Part shown: positions 52,013-61,526 of the stretch, piece by piece | Layout: each line of letters opens with the position of its first letter | How positions within the stretch are numbered: the stretch's first letter is position 1 | Source of the DNA: Gordonia sputi NBRC 100414 | GTDB lineage: Bacteria; Actinomycetota; Actinomycetes; Mycobacteriales; Mycobacteriaceae | Reading direction: 5' to 3' | NCBI RefSeq assembly: GCF_000248055.1 | Contig: NZ_BAFC01000117.1 | Span: 1 to 64,000 of the forward strand | Length of the DNA: 64,000 nt | Position numbers and translations under genes: made by a program | The notes under the pieces: generated by a model | Database searches by the model: none | Told to the model about the DNA's origin: nothing | The model's input: only the letters and a program-made list of their open reading frames with translations

Positions 52013-55000
52013 TTGGCCGAGACCAGCACCACCGCGCCCGCAAAAGGAGAAGCGATCCGACGACTGGTGATCGTCGAGTCGCCGACCAAGGCGCGCAAGA
52101 TTGCGGGGTATCTGGGGGGCAACTACGTCGTGGAGTCGTCGCGCGGTCACATTCGTGACCTGCCGCGCGGCGCCGCCGACGTTCCGGCGAAGTACAAGGG
52201 CCAGCCCTGGGCGCGGCTCGGTGTCAACGTCGACGACAACTTCGAGCCGCTGTACGTGGTCTCGGCAGACAAGAAGTCGACGGTCTCCGAGCTGAAGTCG
52301 TTGATGAAGGATGTCGACGAGCTCTATCTCGCGACGGACGGCGACCGCGAGGGTGAGGCGATCGCCTGGCACCTGCTCGAGACGCTCAAGCCGAAGATCC
52401 CGGTCAAGCGCATGGTGTTCCATGAGATCACCGAGCCTGCGATCCGCGCGGCGGCCGAGAACCCGCGCGACCTCGACATCGACCTGGTCGACGCGCAGGA
52501 AACCCGACGCATCCTCGACCGTCTCTACGGCTACGAGGTCTCGCCCGTGCTGTGGAAGAAGGTCATGCCGAAGTTGTCGGCGGGCCGTGTGCAGTCGGTG
52601 GCGACGCGGATCATCGTCGAACGTGAACGTGAGCGCATGGCGTTCGTGTCGGCCGAGTACTGGGACGTCGACGCCACGCTCGACGCCGGTGAGTCGACGA
52701 CCCCGCGCAGCTTCTCGTCGCGGTTGGTATCGGTCGACGACGCGCGGGTCGCCGCCGGTCGTGACTTCGATTCACGCGGCAACCTGAAGCGCGCCGACGG
52801 CGTCGTCGTACTTGATCGCGAGCGGGCGACGGCCCTGGCCACAGCTCTCGACGGTGCCGACATGACGGTCACCTCGGTGGAGGAGAAGCCCTACACGCGT
52901 AAGCCGTATGCGCCGTTCATGACGTCGACGCTGCAGCAGGAGGCGGGCCGCAAACTGCGGTTCACCTCCGATCGCACGATGCGCATCGCGCAGCGGCTGT
53001 ACGAAAACGGCTACATCACCTACATGCGTACCGACTCGACGACGCTGAGCGAGTCGGCGATCAACGCTGCGCGGGCACAGGCTCGTGATCTGTACGGTGC
53101 CGACTTCGTGCATGCCACTCCGCGTCAGTACACCCGCAAGGTCAAGAACGCGCAGGAGGCGCACGAGGCGATCCGCCCGTCGGGCGAGATGTTCCGGACT
53201 CCCGGCCAGGTGGCCGGTCAGCTCGAAGCCGACGAATTCCGGCTCTACGAGTTGATCTGGCAGCGGACCGTCGCGTCGCAGATGGCCGACGCGCGCGGCA
53301 CCACGCTGAGCCTGCGTATCGCCGGCACCGCGAGCGGACAAGGCGGCAACGGCGAGCGATGCACGTTCGCGGCATTGGGTCGGACCATCACGTTCCCTGG
53401 CTTCCTGTCGGCGTACGTCGAGACGGTCGACGAGCAGGCCGGTGGCCAGGCCGACAACGCCGAGACGCGGCTGCCGCAGCTCACCGAGGGGCAGCACCTC
53501 ACGGCCACCGACCTCGAGGCCGACGGTCACTCGACCAACCCGCCCGCGCGCTACACCGAGGCGTCGCTGGTCAAGGTGCTCGAGGAGCTGGGCATCGGCA
53601 GGCCGTCGACCTACGCGTCGATCATCGGGACCATCCAGGACCGCGGCTACGTGGTGAAGAAGGGCAGCGCGCTCGTCCCGTCGTGGATCGCGTTCGCTGT
53701 CGTCGGGTTGATGGAGGCGTACTTCGAGAACCTCGTCGACTACGACTTCACGGCGTCGCTCGAAGACGATCTCGACCAGATCGCCAACGGCAACGAGAAC
53801 CGCACCCGCTGGCTGACCGAGTTCTACTTCGGCGACAAGGCGGCCGACGAGTCGTCGAGCGGTGATCAGGGTGAGGTGCCCGAGATCGCAGGCTCCGACA
53901 TTGCCAAGCACGGCGGATTGAAGAAGCTCGTCGGGGTGAACCTCGAGGAGATCGACGCCCGCGAGGTCAACTCGATCAAGCTGTTCGACGACGAGCAGGG
54001 CCGCCCGGTCTATGTGCGTGTCGGCCGGTTCGGGCCGTACCTCGAACGCAATGTTGCGACGTCGCCCGACGCGGAACCGGATCTGCAGCGCGCCAATCTA
54101 CCTGCGGATATGACTCCCGACGAGCTGACGCTCGAGGTGGCAGAGAAGCTGTTCTCGACGCCGCAGGAGGGTCGTTCGCTCGGCGTCGACCCGGTCAGCG
54201 GGCACGAGATCGTCGCGAAGGAAGGACGATTCGGGCCGTACGTCACCGAGATCCTGCCGCCCGACGACGACGAGGACGGCTCGGGTGGCGGCGCTGCCCC
54301 GTCCACGATCCCCGCAGGTCCGACCCCTCGTGATGGTGGCGAGGGTGGTGTGGTGCCGCTCGACGACGCGCACGCGGGCGGTGGCACGGCCACCAAGACG
54401 GTCGCGAAGAAGACGGCCAAGAAGGCCGCGAAGAAGGCCGGACCCAAGCCGCGGACGGGGTCGCTGTTCAAGTCGATGGACATCTCGACGGTCACGCTCG
54501 ACGACGCGCTCAAACTGCTCTCGCTGCCGCGGGTCGTCGGCGCCGACCCGGAGTCCGGCGACGAGATCACCGCGCAGAACGGCCGCTACGGCCCGTATCT
54601 GAAGAAGGGTACCGACTCGCGGTCGCTGGCCAACGAAGACCAGATCTTCGGGATCACGCTCGACGAGGCGCTCAAGATCTACTCCGAGCCCAAGCGTCGT
54701 GGCCGGCAGGCCGCAGCACCCCCGCTGCGCGATCTCGAGAAGAACGACGAGGTCAGCGACAAGCCGATGGTGATCAAGGACGGCCGCTTCGGCCCGTACG
54801 TCACCGACGGCGAGACCAACGCCAGCCTGCGCAAGGGCGACGACGTCGCGACCATCACCCCCGAGCGGGCGATGGAACTCCTCGCCGACCGCCGCGCCCG
54901 CGGCCCGGCGAAGAAGGCCACGAAGAAGAAGGCCACCGCGAAGAAGACGCCGGCGAAGAAGACCGCCACCAAGACGGCCGCGAAGAAGACCGCGGCCAAG

Positions 55001-55072
55001 AAGACTGCGGCCAAGAAGACGACCGCGAAGAAGACCGCAGGAAAGAAGAGCGCGCCGCCGGCCGAGGAGTGA
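52013..55072 (+). CDS. topA: DNA topoisomerase I
   Basis: The 1019-residue type IA topoisomerase relaxes negative supercoils. The TOPRIM domain is seen (VIVESPTKARKIAGYL; ATDGDREGEAIAWH), and the active-site Tyr is in GYITYMRTDSTTL. The C-terminal region has repeated GRFGPYV units (actinobacterial TopA_C repeats) instead of zinc fingers and ends in a Lys-rich tail (about 960-1015, AKKTAAKKT-like). An extra acidic insert lies at about 755-790. The TTG start at 52013 has AAGGA before it. The stop codon is the first three bases of a dispersed repeat. Confidence 0.96.
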   Translation: MAETSTTAPAKGEAIRRLVIVESPTKARKIAGYLGGNYVVESSRGHIRDLPRGAADVPAKYKGQPWARLGVNVDDNFEPLYVVSADKKSTVSELKSLMKDVDELYLATDGDREGEAIAWHLLETLKPKIPVKRMVFHEITEPAIRAAAENPRDLDIDLVDAQETRRILDRLYGYEVSPVLWKKVMPKLSAGRVQSVATRIIVERERERMAFVSAEYWDVDATLDAGESTTPRSFSSRLVSVDDARVAAGRDFDSRGNLKRADGVVVLDRERATALATALDGADMTVTSVEEKPYTRKPYAPFMTSTLQQEAGRKLRFTSDRTMRIAQRLYENGYITYMRTDSTTLSESAINAARAQARDLYGADFVHATPRQYTRKVKNAQEAHEAIRPSGEMFRTPGQVAGQLEADEFRLYELIWQRTVASQMADARGTTLSLRIAGTASGQGGNGERCTFAALGRTITFPGFLSAYVETVDEQAGGQADNAETRLPQLTEGQHLTATDLEADGHSTNPPARYTEASLVKVLEELGIGRPSTYASIIGTIQDRGYVVKKGSALVPSWIAFAVVGLMEAYFENLVDYDFTASLEDDLDQIANGNENRTRWLTEFYFGDKAADESSSGDQGEVPEIAGSDIAKHGGLKKLVGVNLEEIDAREVNSIKLFDDEQGRPVYVRVGRFGPYLERNVATSPDAEPDLQRANLPADMTPDELTLEVAEKLFSTPQEGRSLGVDPVSGHEIVAKEGRFGPYVTEILPPDDDEDGSGGGAAPSTIPAGPTPRDGGEGGVVPLDDAHAGGGTATKTVAKKTAKKAAKKAGPKPRTGSLFKSMDISTVTLDDALKLLSLPRVVGADPESGDEITAQNGRYGPYLKKGTDSRSLANEDQIFGITLDEALKIYSEPKRRGRQAAAPPLRDLEKNDEVSDKPMVIKDGRFGPYVTDGETNASLRKGDDVATITPERAMELLADRRARGPAKKATKKKATAKKTPAKKTATKTAAKKTAAKKTAAKKTTAKKTAGKKSAPPAEE

Positions 55073-55744
55073 TCTCGACAAGCTCGATCAGCGGGTGGGC
55101 GCTGAATCAGCGGTGCATTTCCGCTGGTTGAGCAGGCCGGGTGCGGCAGAAGCCCGCGGAAGGGTCATCGGGCGGGCGCAGGAAGTAGGGGAAGGAATCC
55201 TTCCGTGGGTTGTGTACGTTTCCCCGGGTTGTTTCGCGGGTAAGGGTCAGAGAGTGGGGGAAGGGATCTTTCCCCTAGTTTCTGCGGGCGGGCCGGGGTG
55301 GCGCGGGGACCTGCGCGGCGTCGAACGTCGCGCGGTGTCGACCGGTGGCCTGGTTCGACGACAAGGTCGATGCCGGGTCCGCAGAATCTCGCGGAAGAGT
55401 CGCCGGGTGCGGCCGAGGTTCGCGGAAGTGCGGTCGGGTGCGGCAGAATCTCGCGGAAGAGTGGCCGGGTGCGGCCGAGGCTCGCGGAGGCGCGGTGGGT
55501 GCGGCAGAAACTCGCGGAAGGGCCGTCGGGCGGCGCGCAGCGAGCTGCCGGTGTCGAAACCGCGTTGATCTCGACAAGCTCGATCAGCGGTGGGGCGCTC
55601 GATCAGCGGGTGCATCTCCGCTGGTTGAGCAGGCCGCGAGCGTAGCGAGCTGCCGTGTCGAAACCACGTTGGGTGATCTCGACAAGCTCGATCAGCGGGT
55701 GGGGGCTCGATCAGCGGGTGGGCGCTCGATCAGCGGGTGGCACC
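55070..55744. repeat. mosaic of dispersed repeats between topA and the cyclase gene
   Basis: This 675-bp gene-free block holds three copies of TGATCTCGACAAGCTCGATC plus AGCGG (55070, 55566, 55674), two copies of CCGCTGGTTGAGCAGGCCG, two of a GAGCTGCC..TGTCGAAACC box, and four or five copies of a GTGCGGCAGAATCTCGCGGA-like unit (55378-55530). The 108-bp unit 55566-55673 can fold on itself (CCGCTGGTTGAGC with GCTCGATCAGCGG). Reading frames here are by-products of the repeats. Similar boxes are scattered in Gordonia-like genomes, as far as I recall. Confidence 0.8.
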
Positions 55745-57289
55745 CTACCGCCGATACGGCGACAGGTGTGGGCGGGCGAGCAGCGTCTCGATGCCGCGGC
55801 CGCGCAGCTCGACACCTTCGCCGATGTCCCAGTTCTTCGCCTCCTCGCTCGAGGCGAGGAACACCGCGCGGGCCGAGCCCAGCACGCGGGTCGGTTCGTC
55901 CTTGGCCAGTTCGGTGAGCCGGGCCGCTTCGTTGACCGGGTCGCCGATCACCGTGTACTCCAGCCGCTGCTCCGAGCCGATGTGGCCGGCGATGGCTTTG
56001 CCCGCGGAGACCCCGATACCGATGTCGGTGTCGCCGAGTGTCTCCCACAACTCCTGGCGCATCTCCCGCGCCGCGGCGAGTGCCTGACCGGCGAAGTCGT
56101 CGAGGTTCAGCGGTGCACCGAAGATGGCGAGCGCGGCGTCGCCCTGGAATTTGTTCACGAATCCGCCGTGGCGTCCGACGACGGCCACCACCACCCGGAA
56201 GAACTCGTTCAGCAGGTCGACGACCTCTCGCGGTGGCCGATTCACGGCCAGCCGCGTCGAGCCGACGATGTCGACGAACAATACGCCGACGTAGCGTTCC
56301 TCGCCGCCGAGTTCTGTTCCGGTCTCGATGGCCTTGCGCGCGACGTCCTCGCCGACGTACCGGCCGAACAGGTTGCGCAACTGCTGCCGCTCACGCAGGT
56401 CGGCGACCATGTCGTTGAAGCCCGCCTGCAGAAGCCCCAGGTCGGAGCCGTCGTAGATCTTGACGGCGATGTTCAGGTCGCCTTCGCTCACTCGGGTCTG
56501 GGCGGCGCGGAGTTGCTTGATGGGGTCGTTGATGGCGCGAACGACGCGCACGATGGCCAGCAGACTGAACGCCAGCGACGCCAGACACATCCACAGGATG
56601 GGGCGTAGCAACCCGACAGCGTCGGTCTCGATGAAGTGGATGCGCTGCAGCAGGATCAGTCCGACGATCACGACCATCGGCGCGACGACGCTGATCACCC
56701 AGAAGACGGCGATGCGTGTGGTCACGCCCGGCGCGATCGCGTCGTCGGGATTGTTGGCCATCGCGGCGACGGTGATGGGGCGCAGCACCTTCTCGGACTG
56801 GAGGAAGCTGAGCACGCAGGTGACGAGTGCGCCGATCGCGCTGGCGACGGCAACGATGAACGCATCTTTGTGCGAGACGGTCAGGTTGACCGCGGTGAAC
56901 AGCACACCGCCGATGACCCACAGACCCAGGTTGACCAGCGACAGCGTCACCGGCAGGCGCAGCGCCCGCTTGCGGGCCATGTCGTTGTCGAGTCGAGTTC
57001 GACGTCGGTGCCACACGAGCACCGGCAGCGACACCTTGATACTCAGCGCGCCGCCCACGATCATCGCCAAGAGGAGATAGGCGAGGAAGATGCCCTGATT
57101 GAGTGCGGTGATGTCGTTGAACTTGAACGAATCCTGCGACGGCATACCGAACCGAAGAAACGCGAAGGTGAACAGCGCGCCAACGAGATTTGCGCGCAAC
57201 AGGTCGAGAGCGAGGATCGGCCACGGCGTGCGCGCAAGCCATCTGGCCAGGTGCAAGCCGTAAAACAGCCTGGATCGACGTTCAACCAC
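55745..57289 (-). CDS. membrane-bound class III adenylate cyclase with HAMP domain
   Basis: The 514-residue enzyme has six predicted membrane helices (about 25-240), a HAMP domain (about 245-305, INDPIKQLRAAQTRVSEGDLN) and a cyclase domain. Metal-binding Asp residues are in VLFVDIVGST and FQGDAALAIF, the substrate-specifying Lys is in NKFQGD, and the transition-state Asn/Arg are in VNEAARLT. These indicate an active ATP cyclase. It matches Rv3645. AAAGGGC precedes the GTG at 57289. Its cAMP would act on the Crp encoded at 17209. Confidence 0.93.
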   Translation of the reverse strand: MVERRSRLFYGLHLARWLARTPWPILALDLLRANLVGALFTFAFLRFGMPSQDSFKFNDITALNQGIFLAYLLLAMIVGGALSIKVSLPVLVWHRRRTRLDNDMARKRALRLPVTLSLVNLGLWVIGGVLFTAVNLTVSHKDAFIVAVASAIGALVTCVLSFLQSEKVLRPITVAAMANNPDDAIAPGVTTRIAVFWVISVVAPMVVIVGLILLQRIHFIETDAVGLLRPILWMCLASLAFSLLAIVRVVRAINDPIKQLRAAQTRVSEGDLNIAVKIYDGSDLGLLQAGFNDMVADLRERQQLRNLFGRYVGEDVARKAIETGTELGGEERYVGVLFVDIVGSTRLAVNRPPREVVDLLNEFFRVVVAVVGRHGGFVNKFQGDAALAIFGAPLNLDDFAGQALAAAREMRQELWETLGDTDIGIGVSAGKAIAGHIGSEQRLEYTVIGDPVNEAARLTELAKDEPTRVLGSARAVFLASSEEAKNWDIGEGVELRGRGIETLLARPHLSPYRR

Positions 57290-57373
57290 GCCCTTTACGG
57301 TAGCTGGCTGCTTGCAATTGTTAAACGTTCATCCACAAGCTGAGGTGTCCGAACTGCGGATTACGCTGGTGAT

Positions 57374-58765
57374 GTGACAAATGTCTTCGACCGGCTGACC
57401 GGGCAGCGGGCAGTGGCGCAGGAGCTGACCGACGCCGCGACGGCCGCCAGAGTCCTCGCCTCACGCCTCGACGCGGGACCTCCCGCCCCCGCTGCCGCTG
57501 ACTTCGACGTCGCCGAGCACGACGACGCTGAGCTCGACGCATCGGTCCTGGACGCTGCCGACTTCGACAGCCCAGACTTCGACGCCCCAGACTTCGACAG
57601 CCCAGGCTTCGACGACCCGATCTTCGACGGCCCCACGCCGTCGCCCGTCGTCGTGCCGCGGGCGTCGATGACACACGCCTGGCTGTTCACCGGGCCGCCC
57701 GGAAGCGGTCGATCGGTCGCCGCCACGTGCTTTGCGGCCGCGCTGCAGTGCCAGCATCCCGACGTCGTCGGATGCGGTGAGTGTCGAGCGTGCGTGACGG
57801 TCATGGCTCAAACGCATGCCGACGTCCGGCACATCGTGCCGCAGGGGCTGAGTCTCTCAGTCGATTCGATGCGCGAGATCGTGCAGGCTGCCGCGCGTCG
57901 ACCGGGTACCGGTCGGTGGCAGATCGTCGTCGTCGAAGATGCCGATCGGCTGACCGAGCAGGCGGCCAACGCGCTGCTGAAGGTCGTCGAGGAGCCGCCG
58001 TCTCGCACGGTCTTCCTGCTGTGCGCACCGTCTGTCGATCCCGAAGACATCTCCGTCACGCTTCGCTCGCGATGCAGGCATGTCCCGCTCGCAACGCCGA
58101 CCGTCGCCGACATCGAGCGCGTCCTGATCGACCGCGACGGACTCGACGCCGACGCCGCGCGGTGGGCGGCATCGGTCTGCGGCGGGCACATCGGACGTGC
58201 CCGACGTCTCGCCACCGACCCCGAGGCTCGCGAGCAACGCGACAAGGCGCTGGCGCTCGCACGCGCGGCCACCCGTGATTCGACGGCCTACGCGGCCGCG
58301 GAGGAATTGGTGAAGTCGGCCGACGCCGCGGCGAAGGCGATCAGTGCCGAACGCGACGAAGCCGAGACCGAGGAGATGAAGACCGCCCTCGGCGCCGGCG
58401 GCACGGGTAAGGGCACCGCCCGACCTCCACGCGGAACGGCGGGCGCGCTCAAGGAGCTCGAGAAGCGGCAGAAGTCGCGCGCCACCCGCGTCGGACGCGA
58501 CACCCTCGACCGTGCACTCGTCGACCTCGCAGCTCTCTACCGCGACGCCCTCGTCGTCTCGATGGGCGCACAGGTCACCGCGATGCACCCGGACAAGGCC
58601 GCCGACATCGCTATTCCGATGGCCGCGTACGCGTCTCCGGAACAATTGCTCCGCTGTGTCGAAGCCGTCCTGGAATGTCGTGAAGTCCTTGACCAGAACG
58701 TGAAGCCGAAGTTCGCCGTCGACGCGATGGTTGCCACCATCGGACAGGTCATGCGCTCGAACTGA
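57374..58765 (+). CDS. holB: DNA polymerase III delta' subunit
   Basis: The 463-residue clamp-loader subunit has an AAA-type fold with P-loop-like GPPGSGRS (107-114, Arg for Lys as in other delta' proteins), a zinc-binding set of cysteines (126, 134, 137, 140) and the SRC region TLRSRCRHVPL. The stretch about 42-88 is a very acidic insert built of DFDSP-like units, ahead of the P-loop. The C-terminal region (about 340-380) has a Gly/Lys/Arg-rich linker. It corresponds to Rv3644c next to the cyclase. Confidence 0.92.
   Translation: MTNVFDRLTGQRAVAQELTDAATAARVLASRLDAGPPAPAAADFDVAEHDDAELDASVLDAADFDSPDFDAPDFDSPGFDDPIFDGPTPSPVVVPRASMTHAWLFTGPPGSGRSVAATCFAAALQCQHPDVVGCGECRACVTVMAQTHADVRHIVPQGLSLSVDSMREIVQAAARRPGTGRWQIVVVEDADRLTEQAANALLKVVEEPPSRTVFLLCAPSVDPEDISVTLRSRCRHVPLATPTVADIERVLIDRDGLDADAARWAASVCGGHIGRARRLATDPEAREQRDKALALARAATRDSTAYAAAEELVKSADAAAKAISAERDEAETEEMKTALGAGGTGKGTARPPRGTAGALKELEKRQKSRATRVGRDTLDRALVDLAALYRDALVVSMGAQVTAMHPDKAADIAIPMAAYASPEQLLRCVEAVLECREVLDQNVKPKFAVDAMVATIGQVMRSN
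57560..57634 (+). repeat. five in-frame 15-bp repeats in holB
   Basis: GACTTCGACAGCCCA-like units encode DFDSP, DFDAP, DFDSP, GFDDP and IFDGP (residues 63-87). Confidence 0.85.
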
Positions 58766-58801
58766 TCGCCGGAGCGCCACGTGTCGCGCTCGGCGCCCGG
58801 A

Positions 58802-58828
58802 GTAACCGCCGGGTAATCACGGTGAAAC
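58802..58828 (+). promoter_or_regulatory. candidate GlnR-type box before the ABC importer operon
   Basis: GTAAC-N6-GTAAT-N6-GAAAC gives three half-sites at 11-bp spacing, which resembles the GlnR pattern of actinobacteria. It lies 24 bp before the ATG at 58853. Confidence 0.4.
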
Positions 58829-58852
58829 ACAACGCTTCTAGCGTGGCAATCC

Positions 58853-59767
58853 ATGACATCTGCACAGGGGGCGACGTCACGCGCGTCTGAGCGGCCACCG
58901 GGTACCGGCATCGACATCTCCGGCTTGACCAAGACCTTCACCAGTCGATCGGTGCGCGGGACCAACACGGTCACCGCGCTCTCCGACGTGTCGTTGAAGA
59001 CCTCGGAGGGTTCGTTCCTGTCGCTGCTCGGCCCGTCCGGATGCGGTAAGTCAACGGTGCTGCGCATCCTCGCGGGACTCGAGGAACCGACGTCGGGCAC
59101 CGCGTTGATGAACGGCCAGTCGCCGACCGAGCTGCAGCGAGATCACTCGTTGGGCATCGCCTTTCAGGATTCTGCCCTGTTGCCGTGGCGGACCGTCGAA
59201 TCCAACATCAGGTTGCCGCTTCAGGTCGGACACATGCCGTCCGACGACGCGTTGGTGTCGGATCTCATCGAACTCGTCGGTCTCACCGGATTCGAGAAGG
59301 CCAAGCCTGCCATGCTGTCCGGCGGTATGCGGCAACGTGTTTCGATCGCACGGGCACTCGTCGTGCGCCCCACCGCGCTGCTGCTCGACGAGCCGTTCGG
59401 CGCCCTCGACGACATGACCCGTCAGCGTCTCAACATCGAACTCCTCCGCATCTGGACCGAGAAGCCCGCCACCACACTCATGGTGACCCATGGGATCGCC
59501 GAGGCGGTGTTTCTCTCCGACGTCGTCGCGGTGATGAGTCCGCGGCCCGGTCGCGTCGTGGAGATGGTCCCCGTCGACCTGCCCCGACCGCGTGTCCCCG
59601 AGATGATGCGCACACCGGAATTCCATGCGCTGCATGACCATCTGTCTGGCTTGCTGTTCGGAGGCAAGGCAGCCGACGGTCCTGCGAAGTCCGCAGAGCC
59701 CGAACCCGACAGGGACGTTCCCGATACAGCAGACGCCGACGCGATCTCCGAGGCCACGAGTGGCTAG
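58853..59767 (+). CDS. ABC importer ATP-binding protein (nitrate/sulfonate class)
   Basis: The 304-residue ATPase has Walker [11 protein letters not shown]-loop region [12 protein letters not shown], signature LSGGMRQR, Walker [14 protein letters not shown] and the switch His in [21 protein letters not shown] is typical of the SsuB/TauB/NrtD group. The C-terminal 40 residues are acidic and disordered. It heads an operon of two permeases and a binding protein, with 8-bp and 4-bp overlaps to the next genes. The substrate is unknown. Confidence 0.93.
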   Translation: MTSAQGATSRASERPPGTGIDISGLTKTFTSRSVRGTNTVTALSDVSLKTSEGSFLSLLGPSGCGKSTVLRILAGLEEPTSGTALMNGQSPTELQRDHSLGIAFQDSALLPWRTVESNIRLPLQVGHMPSDDALVSDLIELVGLTGFEKAKPAMLSGGMRQRVSIARALVVRPTALLLDEPFGALDDMTRQRLNIELLRIWTEKPATTLMVTHGIAEAVFLSDVVAVMSPRPGRVVEMVPVDLPRPRVPEMMRTPEFHALHDHLSGLLFGGKAADGPAKSAEPEPDRDVPDTADADAISEATSG

Positions 59768-60569
59768 CGCCGTGGTGGAACGGACGTCGTCGGCGCGAAC
59801 GGTCGCAGGCGCCGACCGATGGGCCGCGGGACTCGTCGGCATCGTCGGCGTGCTAGTACTCTGGTCGCTCGCCGGAGCGTTGGAATGGTTCCACGGAACG
59901 ATCCCGACACCGTGGGCTGTCGTCCAGACCATCGCCGACACCGGGTGGAGCTACTACGCCGAGAACTTCTCGTCCACAATCGAATTGGCGTTACGCGGCT
60001 TCTTCTGGGGCAACCTGCTCGCGATCCTACTGGCACTTCTGGTGATCGTGATACCCCCGATCGAGGGCTTGGCCACTCAACTCGCGATCATCTCCTACTG
60101 CACACCCATCATCGCCGTCGCGCCGATCATCCAGGTCGCCTTCGCGCAGGTGCAGACGATGATCATCTTTCTCGCGGCCATCTCGGTGTTCTTCACGACG
60201 ATGATCGGAACGCTCAGCGGGCTGCGTTCTCCGAACAAGGCGAGCCTCGACCTGATCCGCGTCTACGGCGGCGGTCGATGGTCGCAGTTGCGGCGCGTGC
60301 GGATCGAGGCTGCGCTCCCGAACACGTTGGCCGCCATCAAGATAGCGGCACCGGCTGCGATTCTCGGTGCGGTTCTCGGAGAGTTCCTCGCGATGCCGGA
60401 CAAGGGCGCCGGTCCTGCGATGATCGTGGCGCAGCAGCGCGGCGACATCCCGCAGGTGTGGGCGATAGCGCTGATCTGTGGTGCCGTCGCCGGCGTCGGC
60501 TACGCGATCGTCGCAGTCGTCGCCCGATTCGCGACGCGGTGGGCCGCGGGCAAGGAGGTGTTCGGATGA
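59760..60569 (+). CDS. ABC importer permease 1
   Basis: The 269-residue membrane protein with six helices has the coupling (EAA) loop at [20 protein letters not shown]. The GTG at 59760 lies within the end of the ATPase gene. It forms a heterodimer with the next gene's product, since two different permeases are encoded. In the SsuC/NrtB group one permease type is usual, so a two-permease system is a distinguishing trait. Confidence 0.9.
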   Translation: MASAVVERTSSARTVAGADRWAAGLVGIVGVLVLWSLAGALEWFHGTIPTPWAVVQTIADTGWSYYAENFSSTIELALRGFFWGNLLAILLALLVIVIPPIEGLATQLAIISYCTPIIAVAPIIQVAFAQVQTMIIFLAAISVFFTTMIGTLSGLRSPNKASLDLIRVYGGGRWSQLRRVRIEAALPNTLAAIKIAAPAAILGAVLGEFLAMPDKGAGPAMIVAQQRGDIPQVWAIALICGAVAGVGYAIVAVVARFATRWAAGKEVFG

Positions 60570-61459
60570 GCGCTCCCACAACCGATTCGACGGCCGACGT
60601 GGTGGTCGCCGACGCACCTACATCGTCGGACGGACTTCCGGAAAGCGTTGCGACAGGCCCGAACATCGGAGCGCTGCTCTGGCAGATCACCAAGTTCCTC
60701 GGATCGCTTGTCACGTCGTTCGTGTTGATTCTGGTGATCTGGTGGCTGTTCCTGCTCGCCTTCCCCGACATCGGGCCGATCATCGGCCGCACCCCGGTTC
60801 AGGTGTTCCAGTATCTGTTCACCGAGCCGGGCGCTGCGGACGCGAGGTCGGAGATCTTCGACAATCTTGCGATCACCCTGACCGACGCCGCGATCGGCTT
60901 CGTCGTGGGAATGACCGCTGCGCTGCTCGTTGCGGCACTGTTCGTCGTATCACGGCCTGCCGCACAGACATTCATGCCGATAGCGATGCTCCTTCGCTCG
61001 GTGCCGTTGGTCGCGATGACACCGCTGATCACACTCGTCGTCGGGCGGGGGATCGGGGTGGTCGCCGTGATGGGTGGGATCGTGGTGTTCTTTCCCGCGC
61101 TCGTCATGATCATGACCGGCCTGGCGAACGCGCCCACACAGATCAACGACGTGATCGCCGTGTACGGCGGTAATCGATGGACTGCGTTGCGACGCTCCGC
61201 GATTCCGTCGGCGGTTCCCTCGTTGTTCAGTGCCGCCAAGATCTCGGTTCCCGGTGCGCTCGTCGGTGCGACCGTCGCCGAATGGCTCGGAACCAACAAG
61301 GGACTCGGTGCAACGCTGCAGCAAGCGCTCCCCGCGGCGGCATACAACGAGTTGTGGGCATCGGTGCTCGTCATCACCGTTGCGTCGATCATCCTCTACG
61401 CGATCGTCGGCGTCATCGAATCAATTGTCCTGGCCCAGATGGGTATGCAGCAGAACTGA
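60566..61459 (+). CDS. ABC importer permease 2
   Basis: The 297-residue membrane protein has a cytoplasmic N-terminal tail of about 35 residues, six helices, and the EAA loop at YGGNRWTALRRSAIPSAVPS. It overlaps permease 1 by 4 bp and has a 67-bp gap to the binding protein gene. It belongs to the same BPD_transp_1 family as its neighbour. Confidence 0.9.
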   Translation: MSAPTTDSTADVVVADAPTSSDGLPESVATGPNIGALLWQITKFLGSLVTSFVLILVIWWLFLLAFPDIGPIIGRTPVQVFQYLFTEPGAADARSEIFDNLAITLTDAAIGFVVGMTAALLVAALFVVSRPAAQTFMPIAMLLRSVPLVAMTPLITLVVGRGIGVVAVMGGIVVFFPALVMIMTGLANAPTQINDVIAVYGGNRWTALRRSAIPSAVPSLFSAAKISVPGALVGATVAEWLGTNKGLGATLQQALPAAAYNELWASVLVITVASIILYAIVGVIESIVLAQMGMQQN

Positions 61460-61526
61460 GGCTGCTGATCGTGGCCAGCCCGGTCGGGTGATCCTCGCCC
61501 GATCCACCTGAAAGGAAGAACACCCA

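Noticed and set aside
55095-55917. Several frames of 100-190 codons in the block after topA
   Set aside because: They follow repeat boxes and have Arg/Gly-rich, non-protein-like composition.
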